Under the pieces are notes generated by a model that saw only the letters and a list, made by a program, of their open reading frames with translations, made no database searches and had not been told where the DNA came from. Shown here piece after piece: positions 8,863-17,228 of a stretch of 55,819 bases of DNA (position 1 is its first letter; every line of letters starts with the position of its first letter). Made by a program: the position numbers and the translations under genes. Source of the stretch: an uncultured Rhodospirillaceae bacterium (GTDB lineage Bacteria > Pseudomonadota > Alphaproteobacteria > UBA8366); NCBI GenBank assembly GCA_913043025.1, contig CAJWLM010000016.1, forward strand, positions 1 to 55,819, written 5' to 3'.

Positions 8863-11800
8863 AGTTGTGGTTGCGAAAAAAGAAAGACGGATAGGCGGTG
8901 TGCCGGAGGGCTATGATGCCTTTTTATTATCGCAGTCTGCCCATAACGCAGTGGCGCCTATCGTGCACATATGCCGCGATGATGCCCGTCTCGATACGCT
9001 GCTTAAGGCACTCGCCTTTTTCGCGCCTGAGCTTAAGGTGGCAGATTTTCCTGCATGGGATTGTTTGCCATATGACCGGGTGTCTCCGATCACTGACATA
9101 ACAGCGCGTCGTCTGACCACTCTGAAAAACCTCATAAATGAAGCGGATCCCCCAAAGATCGTTTTAACAACGGTAAATGCTATCACACAACGAATACCAC
9201 CAAGGTCATTTATAAAAGATAGCACTATGCGAATTGCGGTTGGAGGGACCGTTGATCGAGATGCATTAGTTCAATTTTTTGTAAGGAATGGGTATCTGCA
9301 TGCAGAAACCGTCCGTGAAACCGGCGAGTATGCAATTCGAGGTGGTATAATCGATATTTTCTGTCCAGGTGAACACGACCCACTTCGTCTAGATTTTTTT
9401 GGGGAGCAGGTGGAGTCAATCAGGTGCTTCGATGCTGTTACCCAGCGATCAAAAATGAAACGCGAACATTTAACGTTACAGCCGATTAGTGAAGCATCGC
9501 TTGATAACGATAGTATCGCCCTTTTTCGAGCTCGCTACAGGAGTGTTTTCGGTATTCCTTGCGAAAATGACGTTGTGTATGAGGCGGTGAGTGCAGGTCA
9601 ACGTCCACCAGGGTTTGAACATTGGCTCCCGTTTTTTCATGAAAAATTAGAAACTCTTTTCGACTACTTACCTAATTCAGCACTATCGTTTGACCATCAA
9701 TGGGACCATGCTTTTCAGGAGCGTCAGGACACAATCAACGATCATTACAATGCTCGCATCGATTTTCTGCCCTCCAATCTGCGAGAGGCCACAAGTCAAA
9801 ATGATCCCGTTTATCGCCCGGTGGAACGAAAGGACATGTTTCTTGGAGTGGCAGATTGGGATGACGCGATAGGGCATAATCAGTGTATTTTTTATTCCCC
9901 ATTTGAGGAAGGGGGAGAGACGGCAAAGGCACGGGCCTCCGCCGATTTCATTGAAGCTAGGCAGCGTGAAGACATCAACCTTTTTCATGAGGTTGAGAAT
10001 GTTATCAGGGACGCGGGACGCACTAAGCCGGTGATAATTGCAGCGGCAAGTATTGGTTCTCGGGATCGCTTAGGTAAGCTCATCACCAGTGCTGGCACCA
10101 CGGCGCTCGTCAATATAGACAGCTGGTCCGATGTTCAGGGAATGCTAAAGGCCAATGAGGCATATATCACAGTTTGGGAAACCAACCACGGATTCAACGC
10201 GTCTGAACTTCTCGTTTTAAGTGAGGAAGATATCCTTGGCGAGAGATTGGCCCGTACTGCGAAGCGCCGTCGACACGCGAAAGAATATATTTCTGAAGTA
10301 GGTTCGCTGGAGGTTGGCGATCTCGTTGTTCACATTGATAACGGTGTCGGTCGATATGATGGACTAGAAAGCCTTACTGTCGATGGTGCTCCTCATGACT
10401 GTGTGCGTTTAATTTATGCAGGCGAAGATCGCCTTTTCATTCCAGTTGAAAATATCGATACGTTGTCGCGCTACGGTGCAGAAAAATCAAATGCCTTTCT
10501 TGACAGACTTGGGGCAGTTTCGTGGCAGGCGCGTAGGGCAGCTGTCAAAGAGCGGATCAACGACATGGCAGAGAAATTGATGAAGCTTGCGGCCGAACGC
10601 GCACTTGCCCAAGCTCCGGCAATTTCACCGCCGCCCGGCGCTTATGAAGAGTTCTCTGCCCGTTTTGCATGGACTGAGACCGAGGATCAACGGCATGCGA
10701 TTGAAGACGTGATTTCCGATCTCGGGCAAACGCATGCCATGGATCGATTGATATGTGGTGATGTTGGTTTTGGGAAAACAGAGGTGGCTATGCGTGCCGC
10801 TTTTGTAGCTGCGTCAAATGGATATCAAGTGGCGGTTGTGGTGCCTACCACGCTGCTGGCGTTTCAACATCATGAAACCTTTAAACAGCGTTTTGCTGGT
10901 CTGCCAATAAACGTTTCACAGCTTTCACGTTTAGTTGGCGCCAAAGATGCGAGAACGACCAAAGAAGAATTGAAGAACGGCGGGGTTGATATTGTTATCG
11001 GCACGCATGCACTTCTAGCGAAGGATGTTGAATTTAATAATATTGGATTACTTGTCGTTGATGAGGAACAACATTTTGGTGTTTCCCAAAAAGAACGTCT
11101 CAAAGATTTGCGGCGCGATCTTCATGTTTTAACGCTCACAGCCACTCCTATTCCTCGAACCCTTCAATTGGCTCTTGCTGGGGCACGCGACATGAGCATG
11201 ATAGCCAGCCCGCCTGTCGATCGCTTAGCAATCCGCTCATTTGTATTGCCATTTGATCCGGTAGTTATTCGGGAAGCAATTAATAGAGAGCGCCATCGTG
11301 GGGGGCAGGTTTTTTATGTATGCCCAAGAATTGCCGACATAGAACGCTTAGCAAAGCGTCTTTCCGAACTTGCGCCGGACGCTAAGGTTGCCATCGCACA
11401 TGGTCAGATGGCTCCTCGGGTTCTTGAAGCGGTTATTAATGACTTCAATCAACGCAAGGCCGATATTTTATTATCAACCAACATAATAGAGGCCGGCATC
11501 GATATTCCTAACGCCAACACAATGTTAGTGCATCGTGCTGATCGATTTGGCCTTTCCCAACTCTATCAATTAAGGGGGCGTATTGGTCGTGGCAAAGCAC
11601 GGGCTTATGCATATTTCACTTTGCCTTCAGGACAAATTTTATCCAGCTCTGCGCAAAAACGCCTTTCTGTCATGCAAACATTGGACACCCTCGGCGCCGG
11701 ATTTACATTGGCAAGTCACGATCTTGATATTCGTGGAGCAGGAAATCTTCTCGGCGGAGAACAATCTGGGCACATCAAAGAAGTAGGGGTTGAGCTTTAT

Positions 11801-12334
11801 CAACATATGCTGGAAGAAGCTGTTGCTGAATTGCGGGAAGAGAAGACGGGCGTGTCAGTGCGCAAGGATAACTGGTCCCCACAAATATCGTTGGGTGTGG
11901 CTGTGTTGATACCTGATGAATACGTTGCAGATCTCGGACTGCGATTAGGTTTGTACAGAAGGCTCTCGAAGATAGGGTCCTCTAATGAGATTGAAGCATT
12001 TGCATCAGAGTTGATAGACCGTTTTGGTCCGATACCTAAACCAGTTGAAAACTTGTTGAAAGTCATGGAAATCAAAAATCTTTGTCGCATGGCTGGAGTA
12101 GAAAAGGTAGATGCTGGAACCGGCGGTGCTTCCGTTGTGTTGCGAGAATCCCGATTTGCCAATCCGTTAGCACTCGTCGGATATATTCAGCGGCATCCTA
12201 CAAATGTAAAAATCCGGCCCGATCAAAGTCTTGTGTTTCGTTCGGACTGGCCAATGCCTGACCAAAGATTAGATGGTGTAACAAAAATAGCGCGTGAATT
12301 AGCTGATCTCGCAACGAGAGAAGCGGCCGAATAG
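8840..12334 (+). CDS. mfd: Transcription-repair coupling factor Mfd
   Basis: A 1164-residue ATP-dependent translocase that displaces RNA polymerase stalled at lesions and recruits UvrA. The N-terminal UvrB-like region includes FPAWDCLPYDRVSP. The RNA-polymerase-interacting CarD-like domain lies near residues 490-560 (GDLVVHIDNGVGRYDGL). Walker A GDVGFGKT is at about 640-647 and the DEEQ box follows in VVDEEQHFGV. The RecG-like motif QLRGRIGRG and the C-terminal TRCF domain follow. The start shown is GTG at 8840, overlapping sdhE; GTG at 8867 is an equally simple choice. It is probably co-transcribed with sdhE. Confidence 0.96.
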   Translation: MLRAGIARVVVAKKERRIGGVPEGYDAFLLSQSAHNAVAPIVHICRDDARLDTLLKALAFFAPELKVADFPAWDCLPYDRVSPITDITARRLTTLKNLINEADPPKIVLTTVNAITQRIPPRSFIKDSTMRIAVGGTVDRDALVQFFVRNGYLHAETVRETGEYAIRGGIIDIFCPGEHDPLRLDFFGEQVESIRCFDAVTQRSKMKREHLTLQPISEASLDNDSIALFRARYRSVFGIPCENDVVYEAVSAGQRPPGFEHWLPFFHEKLETLFDYLPNSALSFDHQWDHAFQERQDTINDHYNARIDFLPSNLREATSQNDPVYRPVERKDMFLGVADWDDAIGHNQCIFYSPFEEGGETAKARASADFIEARQREDINLFHEVENVIRDAGRTKPVIIAAASIGSRDRLGKLITSAGTTALVNIDSWSDVQGMLKANEAYITVWETNHGFNASELLVLSEEDILGERLARTAKRRRHAKEYISEVGSLEVGDLVVHIDNGVGRYDGLESLTVDGAPHDCVRLIYAGEDRLFIPVENIDTLSRYGAEKSNAFLDRLGAVSWQARRAAVKERINDMAEKLMKLAAERALAQAPAISPPPGAYEEFSARFAWTETEDQRHAIEDVISDLGQTHAMDRLICGDVGFGKTEVAMRAAFVAASNGYQVAVVVPTTLLAFQHHETFKQRFAGLPINVSQLSRLVGAKDARTTKEELKNGGVDIVIGTHALLAKDVEFNNIGLLVVDEEQHFGVSQKERLKDLRRDLHVLTLTATPIPRTLQLALAGARDMSMIASPPVDRLAIRSFVLPFDPVVIREAINRERHRGGQVFYVCPRIADIERLAKRLSELAPDAKVAIAHGQMAPRVLEAVINDFNQRKADILLSTNIIEAGIDIPNANTMLVHRADRFGLSQLYQLRGRIGRGKARAYAYFTLPSGQILSSSAQKRLSVMQTLDTLGAGFTLASHDLDIRGAGNLLGGEQSGHIKEVGVELYQHMLEEAVAELREEKTGVSVRKDNWSPQISLGVAVLIPDEYVADLGLRLGLYRRLSKIGSSNEIEAFASELIDRFGPIPKPVENLLKVMEIKNLCRMAGVEKVDAGTGGASVVLRESRFANPLALVGYIQRHPTNVKIRPDQSLVFRSDWPMPDQRLDGVTKIARELADLATREAAE

Positions 12335-12345
12335 GCAAATCAGTG

Positions 12346-12687
12346 TTAGGGTAGATCCAAACGGACATCAATTGCAGCACTTGCAATTACTGTTGGGTCC
12401 TCTCGCGCATCGTCTGGAACATCCAAGCCGCCTAGTACTGCGGAGACTGACACAGTACCAACTGGTAGTATTTTCTTAACAGCTTCTATGTCAACTTGAT
12501 CTGGCTTCTGAACACCCACAGTAACGTCGACTCTTACATCATTTTTATTAATGCCAAGCGTCCGTATCATTGTTAAAGAGCTATGATGGAGGGCATCTTC
12601 AACAGCGCGAATTGCGGCCTTGGTGTAATCGCTGCCATGTAGGTCGTTGCCAGAACCCATTTCTAAGATTACTCGTTTTAAGGGCAT
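12346..12687 (-). CDS. Lin0512 family protein (copy 2)
   Basis: A 113-residue protein of the Lin0512 family, an uncharacterised group. Family features are the start KRVILEMGSGNDLHGSDYTKAAIRAVEDALHHSSL and the central DVTVGVQKPDQVD. GAGGAG is placed well before the ATG. It sits 11 bases downstream of a paralogue of identical length, so the two are co-transcribed and arose by tandem duplication; they may form a hetero-oligomer. It converges on mfd. No function is known to me. Confidence 0.85.
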   Translation of the reverse strand: MPLKRVILEMGSGNDLHGSDYTKAAIRAVEDALHHSSLTMIRTLGINKNDVRVDVTVGVQKPDQVDIEAVKKILPVGTVSVSAVLGGLDVPDDAREDPTVIASAAIDVRLDLP

Positions 12688-12698
12688 GTATTGCTCCT

Positions 12699-13040
12699 CT
12701 AAGCTAGGTCTAGGCGCACTACAGCAGCAGCATGCGCGATGAGAGTGTTATCATCACTGTCATCTTTGGGAATTTTTAAACCTCCCTCAACCACATTTAT
12801 TGTACCACTACCGTGAGGAAGAACAGCTAATACTTCGTCTCTGTCAACGCGATCAGGGTCTGGAACTCCTATAGTAACCTCTGTGATCATTGAGTCAGTA
12901 TCCATGTTAAGCGCTTTCGCAATGCTAAGTGAATTATGCCAAAGCGCATCGCGTAATGCGCGCACCGCGGCTTTTGTTGGGTCGCTGCCTCTAATGTCAG
13001 TGCCCATCCCAATCTCTAGCACCACACGTTTCATTGCCAT
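12699..13040 (-). CDS. Lin0512 family protein (copy 1)
   Basis: A 113-residue protein clearly homologous to the next gene along its whole length: both have the GSDPTKAA / GSDYTKAA core, the TIGVPDPDRVDRDEV / TVGVQKPDQVDIEAV segment and a VRLDL C-terminus. The sequence between is diverged enough that the duplication is old. GGGAGA precedes the ATG. It is divergent from the acyl-CoA ligase operon; the 217-base gap probably holds both promoters. Confidence 0.85.
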   Translation of the reverse strand: MAMKRVVLEIGMGTDIRGSDPTKAAVRALRDALWHNSLSIAKALNMDTDSMITEVTIGVPDPDRVDRDEVLAVLPHGSGTINVVEGGLKIPKDDSDDNTLIAHAAAVVRLDLA

Positions 13041-13257
13041 GTAAGGTTTCTCCCAGATATAAGTGGCATAACACTCACCACATTTTAACTAGTACTGGCT
13101 GCGATAGATAGTTAGATGCTAAAGCGTGACAACTCTGTTAACCTACGTCTTAAGCAAACGCTAACCTATTTTTGGTACTATAGGTGTAGGGATAATAACT
13201 TTGATGGTGACTAATCTAGGTTAGAGTTTTTTAGTCTGGCTATTTTGAGAAAAATAC

Positions 13258-14895
13258 ATGGCGAGTGTCATTTCTAAATATGATGAAAACCTTGAAAAAT
13301 GTCCGGCGAATTATCAATCACTCACGCCGATCAGTTTTCTGGAGAGGTGTTCTCTAACCTTTCCTAATAAAATTGCTGTGATTGATGGCGCGAAAAGTTT
13401 TAACTACCAACAATTTTTTGTGCGTTGTAAGCGGCTCGGGTCTGCGTTGCGTAAATACGGCGTCGGAAAAGGCGACACGGTCTCGGTAATGGCGTCTAAT
13501 GTGCCAGCCCTGCTTGAGTCCCATTACGGTGTCCCAATGATCGGCGCCGTAATCAATGCGATGAATACTCGGCTAGATGCAGATGCCATTGCCTTTATCC
13601 TCGCTCATGCCGAAACAAAAGTCTTATTAACTGATCGAACCTTTTCATCAACTATCGAGGTTGCTCTCGAAAAAGTTGACCATAAAATAATGGTGGTTGA
13701 TATCGATCATCCGCAAATTTCAGATGGAAAATTACTTGGTAAAATTGATTATGAGGGTCTCCTCAACGAGGGAGACCCTCACTTTGAATGGCAACGGCCC
13801 GATGATGAATGGGATGCCATTGCTCTTAATTACACATCTGGAACGACAGGAGACCCGAAAGGTGTGGTATACCATCATCGAGGTGCCTACTTAAATGCGA
13901 TGGGTTCGTCTTCGGCATTTGGTTTTACTCCGGATACCACCTATCTTTGGACACTTCCTATGTTCCATTGCAATGGTTGGTGCAATACATGGGGACTCAG
14001 TGTTGTGGGTGGCACTCATGTGTGCCTGCGTACAGTCGATCCGGCAGAAATTTTTAAACTCATAAAGAAGCATTATGTAACTCACTTAGCGGGTGCGCCA
14101 GTTGTTCTCAATATGCTGATACATGCACCAAATGTGGTAAAAGACGAATTCAGCCACGGCCCCATAGAGATAGCCACTGGTGGTGCCGCCCCTCCAAGTT
14201 CGGTTCTTTCGGGTATGCAAGAGATGGGGTTCAATGTGCGTCACCTATATGGATTGACCGAGAGCTACGGACCGTCGACTGTATGTGTTTGGCAGTCTGA
14301 ATGGGATGACTTGGGATTTGATGCGCAAGTTGCTAAGGTCGCGCGCCAAGGAGTACGGACAATAAGTATGGAGGATCAAAAGGTGGTGGATCTTAATACG
14401 CAAAAAGAGGTTCCGTTTGATGCTGAAACTGTTGGTGAAATAGTCCTGAGAAGTAATACCATTATGAAAGGGTATTTAAAAAATGCACATGCGACAAAGA
14501 TGGCATTTGAAGAGGGGTGGTTCCATACGGGTGATCTCGCAGTTGTCCATCCAGACGGCTATGTAGAGATTAAGGACAGGGCGAAGGACATAATTATTTC
14601 CGGTGGAGAAAATATTTCTAGTCTCGAAGTTGAAGAGATTCTTTATCGCCATCCCTTAATAATGGAAGCCGCAGTTGTCGCGGTATCTCACGATAAATGG
14701 GGTGAAACACCTTGCGCTTTTGTGACCTTGGTAGCGGATGCAGGTTGTATTACCGAGGAAGAGCTCATTGTATATTGCCGAGAAAATATGGCTAACTTTA
14801 AAGTCCCTTCTCAGATCGTATTTGGTGAGCTTCCTAAGACATCAACCGGCAAAATTCAAAAGTTTGCGCTTCGCGAACTAGCAAAAAAGAGGTGA
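13258..14895 (+). CDS. AMP-forming acyl-CoA synthetase (LvaE-like)
   Basis: A 545-residue enzyme that activates a carboxylic acid to its CoA thioester via an acyl-AMP. The P-loop YTSGTTGDPKG lies at residues 192-202. The acyl site region includes LPMFHCNGW, and GWFHTGDLAVVHPDGYVEIKDRAKD marks the hinge. The C-terminal catalytic lysine is Lys532 in KTSTGKIQK. It is the first gene of a tight operon with an SDR, NIPSNAP, acyl-CoA dehydrogenase, APH-type kinase and DUF6285 protein, the same set as the Pseudomonas lva genes, so a 4-keto or 4-hydroxy acid is the likely substrate. Medium-chain fatty acids or a DmdB-like role remain possible from sequence alone. Confidence 0.88.
   Translation: MASVISKYDENLEKCPANYQSLTPISFLERCSLTFPNKIAVIDGAKSFNYQQFFVRCKRLGSALRKYGVGKGDTVSVMASNVPALLESHYGVPMIGAVINAMNTRLDADAIAFILAHAETKVLLTDRTFSSTIEVALEKVDHKIMVVDIDHPQISDGKLLGKIDYEGLLNEGDPHFEWQRPDDEWDAIALNYTSGTTGDPKGVVYHHRGAYLNAMGSSSAFGFTPDTTYLWTLPMFHCNGWCNTWGLSVVGGTHVCLRTVDPAEIFKLIKKHYVTHLAGAPVVLNMLIHAPNVVKDEFSHGPIEIATGGAAPPSSVLSGMQEMGFNVRHLYGLTESYGPSTVCVWQSEWDDLGFDAQVAKVARQGVRTISMEDQKVVDLNTQKEVPFDAETVGEIVLRSNTIMKGYLKNAHATKMAFEEGWFHTGDLAVVHPDGYVEIKDRAKDIIISGGENISSLEVEEILYRHPLIMEAAVVAVSHDKWGETPCAFVTLVADAGCITEEELIVYCRENMANFKVPSQIVFGELPKTSTGKIQKFALRELAKKR
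13752..13781. repeat. Perfect 11-bp inverted repeat inside the acyl-CoA synthetase gene
   Basis: TGAGGGTCTCC and GGAGACCCTCA flank an 8-base spacer. The repeat lies wholly in coding sequence, around codons 166-175. No T-run follows, so it is unlikely to terminate. It could be chance, an mRNA structure or a protein-binding site. Confidence 0.6.
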
Positions 14896-14898
14896 TTT

Positions 14899-15645
14899 GT
14901 GGGAGTGCTTGATGGAAAGACTGCACTTGTAACCGGAGGCTCTGGAAGGCTGGGCGCTTATTTTGCGCGTTTGTTGGCCGGTGAGGGTGCGAACGTGGCA
15001 GTTGCTGCAAGGCGACTTGACAGGCTTGAGAATTTGGCAAGCGAAGTGCAGGGTATAGTGCCGATAAAAATGGATGTGACTAACGTTGATAGTATTGAGA
15101 AGGGTATCCTTGAGGCTGATCGGAAACTAGGCGGCATATCAATCCTGATCAATAATTCGGGAGTGGCAAACTCAAGTGCTGCACTGGGGGTTGATGATGA
15201 AGAATGGGATGCCGTTATGGATACAAACTTAAAAGGTGCATGGTTGGTAGCAAAATCAGTAGCCGAGCGAATGATTGATAGCGGTAATGGTGGCACTATT
15301 TTAAACATAGCTTCCGTGCTTGCATTTAAAGTTCAAAAAGGCACGATGCCTTATGGAGTTTCGAAAGCTGGATTGGTCCAGCTGACGCGTTCGCTCGCTG
15401 CTGAATGGGCACGATATGGTATACGTGTAAACGCAATAGCTCCTGGATATATCGAGACTGATCTCAATAGAAACTATTTACAATCAGACGCGGGTCAATC
15501 CATGTTGAAATCTATTCCCCAAAGGCGTTTTGGTGAGCCGGAAGATCTTGGTGGCATAGTGGTGCTCTTAGCTAGCCATGCATCCGCTTATATCACGGGA
15601 GCTTTGATTCCCGTAGACGGCGGTCACACTCTTATGCTCGCGTGA
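14899..15645 (+). CDS. Short-chain dehydrogenase/reductase (LvaD-like)
   Basis: A 248-residue classical SDR. The cofactor motif TGGSGRLG is near residues 12-19, the NNSG motif near 85-88, and the catalytic residues are Ser139, Tyr152 and Lys156 (YGVSK). The C-terminal GALIPVDGGHT is typical. Start is GTG, three bases after the ligase stop, so translation is probably coupled. In the lva pathway the SDR reduces the 4-keto acyl-CoA to the 4-hydroxyacyl-CoA, and this is the most likely role here by context. Arg38-Arg39 after the second beta strand suggests NADPH preference, an inference. Confidence 0.88.
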   Translation: MGVLDGKTALVTGGSGRLGAYFARLLAGEGANVAVAARRLDRLENLASEVQGIVPIKMDVTNVDSIEKGILEADRKLGGISILINNSGVANSSAALGVDDEEWDAVMDTNLKGAWLVAKSVAERMIDSGNGGTILNIASVLAFKVQKGTMPYGVSKAGLVQLTRSLAAEWARYGIRVNAIAPGYIETDLNRNYLQSDAGQSMLKSIPQRRFGEPEDLGGIVVLLASHASAYITGALIPVDGGHTLMLA

Positions 15646-15687
15646 ACAAGCATCTCTCTCAATCATTGAAAAATCGGAGATATCCCT

Positions 15688-16017
15688 ATGATCATTGAGA
15701 AACGAACCTATAGTCTACGTCCCGGCGGTGTGGTGCAATATATGGAAATTTATAAAAAATACGGACTACAGGTTCAAACGAAGATACTAGGCGGTCTTGT
15801 TGGATGGTTTTACCCTGAGGTTGGAGAGCTAAACCAAATAGTGCATATGTGGGCTTACAAAAGCCTTTCCGAAAGAACGCGCAGACGTTCAAAATTGCAC
15901 AGAACAAAGGAATGGCAAACCTATCTTGCTAAGCAACGGAAGGCGGAACTCATTGTTAAACAAGACAGCCAAATTCTTACACCCGCGCCATGGTCTCCTG
16001 TTCCTAAAATAAAATGA
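15688..16017 (+). CDS. NIPSNAP family protein
   Basis: A 109-residue protein with the NIPSNAP start MIIEKRTYSLRPGGVVQYME and the conserved HMWAYKSLSERTRRRSKL. The fold is a dimeric alpha/beta barrel (ferredoxin-like) domain. Such small proteins are common next to acyl-CoA and hydroxyacid catabolic genes, with no single known reaction. It sits inside the operon, 42 bases after the SDR and 14 bases before the acyl-CoA dehydrogenase. The described Pseudomonas lva operon has no such member, so its job here is open: a lactone- or CoA-ester-handling accessory is one possibility. Confidence 0.85.
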   Translation: MIIEKRTYSLRPGGVVQYMEIYKKYGLQVQTKILGGLVGWFYPEVGELNQIVHMWAYKSLSERTRRRSKLHRTKEWQTYLAKQRKAELIVKQDSQILTPAPWSPVPKIK

Positions 16018-16031
16018 TACGGTAACGAAAA

Positions 16032-17228
16032 ATGGATTTTAACCTAACGGAGCGGGCAGAGGCATCGCGAGCGCAGATACGTAAAATCGTAGATGACCAC
16101 ATTATTCCGCTTGAGAGTGAAAGAGCTAATTTCGACGATCACGAAAATATTGCATCCGCACCCCTTGAAAAACTGAAAGAGCTTACAAAAAAGAATGGTT
16201 TATGGTCTTTGTCCCTTCCTGAAAAATGGGGAGGACAAGGGTTTTCCATGGCTGAAATAGCCTCGTGTTACGAAGAAATGAATCGTTCGGTCTTTGGCCC
16301 TGTTTGTTTCAATGCTTCAGCGCCCGATGATGGGAATATGCGAGTATTGACTCAAGTGGCTCGCCCCGATCAGCAGGAAAAGTGGCTGCCCGCCATTGCA
16401 GAGGGTAAAGTGCGCTCTTCCTTTATAATGACAGAGCCTCATCCTGGTTCTGGGTCCGACCCGTCGATGATGAGAACTCGAGCCGACCGAAAGGGAGATA
16501 AATGGATAGTCAATGGTCACAAATGGTACATCACGGGTGCCGGAGTTGCTGAACATTTTATCCTAATCGCCCGAACATCACAGGATCCGCGTAAAGGGTT
16601 GTCTGCCTTCTTGTTTCACCGCGACACACCAGGATGGAGGATTGAACGGCGCATACCGATCATGGGGCCAGAGGAGCATGGGGGGCATTGCGAGATTTTT
16701 TTCGAAGGTATGGAAATCCCGGACGAGGATCGACTAATGGATGTCGGGGACGGGCTTAAATTAACCCAAATAAGACTTGGTCCAGCTCGATTAACCCACT
16801 GCATGCGATGGCTGGGTCTTGCAAGGCGTGCATTAGAAATTGCGACTGAGTATGTAGGTAAGCGTGAGGGCTTTGGTGTCAAACTTGCCGATAGAGAAAG
16901 TGTTCAATGGCTGCTTGGCGAAGCAGCAATGGAAATCCAGATTGGCCGTATGCTTGTTATGAACGCGGCATGGAAGTTAGATCAGGGAGACTTCGCCCGT
17001 AAGGAAGTATCAATGGCTAAAATACAAGTTGCTGACACCCTTCATAAAGCTGTGGATACAGCCATACAGCTCAATGGAGCACGAGGTTATTCTAAAGACA
17101 CCGTACTTGAATGGATTTACCGTTATGCTCGTCAAGCAAGATTAGTCGATGGAGCTTCTGAAGTTCATAAAATGGTGCTTGCGAAAAACCTATACGCCGA
17201 TGGGTCGGACTTTTGGCATTGGGGTTAG
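16032..17228 (+). CDS. Acyl-CoA dehydrogenase, ACAD10/11-like (LvaC-like)
   Basis: A 398-residue FAD enzyme. It has the helical N-terminal domain, the FAD-binding beta domain with FIMTEPHPGSGSDPS and WYITGAG, and the C-terminal helical domain with QLNGARGYSKDTVLEWIYRYAR. At the catalytic-base position of medium-chain acyl-CoA dehydrogenase (Glu in EGT) it has Asp373 in VDGASEVHK, the pattern of the ACAD10/11 group (DGPDEVH in the human proteins). Those enzymes act on 4-phosphoacyl-CoA made by a kinase domain fused to them; here the kinase is the next gene. LvaC carries out the same step in levulinate catabolism. Its 3' end overlaps the kinase start by 16 bases. Confidence 0.9.
   Translation: MDFNLTERAEASRAQIRKIVDDHIIPLESERANFDDHENIASAPLEKLKELTKKNGLWSLSLPEKWGGQGFSMAEIASCYEEMNRSVFGPVCFNASAPDDGNMRVLTQVARPDQQEKWLPAIAEGKVRSSFIMTEPHPGSGSDPSMMRTRADRKGDKWIVNGHKWYITGAGVAEHFILIARTSQDPRKGLSAFLFHRDTPGWRIERRIPIMGPEEHGGHCEIFFEGMEIPDEDRLMDVGDGLKLTQIRLGPARLTHCMRWLGLARRALEIATEYVGKREGFGVKLADRESVQWLLGEAAMEIQIGRMLVMNAAWKLDQGDFARKEVSMAKIQVADTLHKAVDTAIQLNGARGYSKDTVLEWIYRYARQARLVDGASEVHKMVLAKNLYADGSDFWHWG

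Noticed and set aside
9683-9988. Antisense open frames inside mfd and other long genes
   Set aside because: They lie wholly opposite strongly conserved genes and show no domain or start signal of their own.
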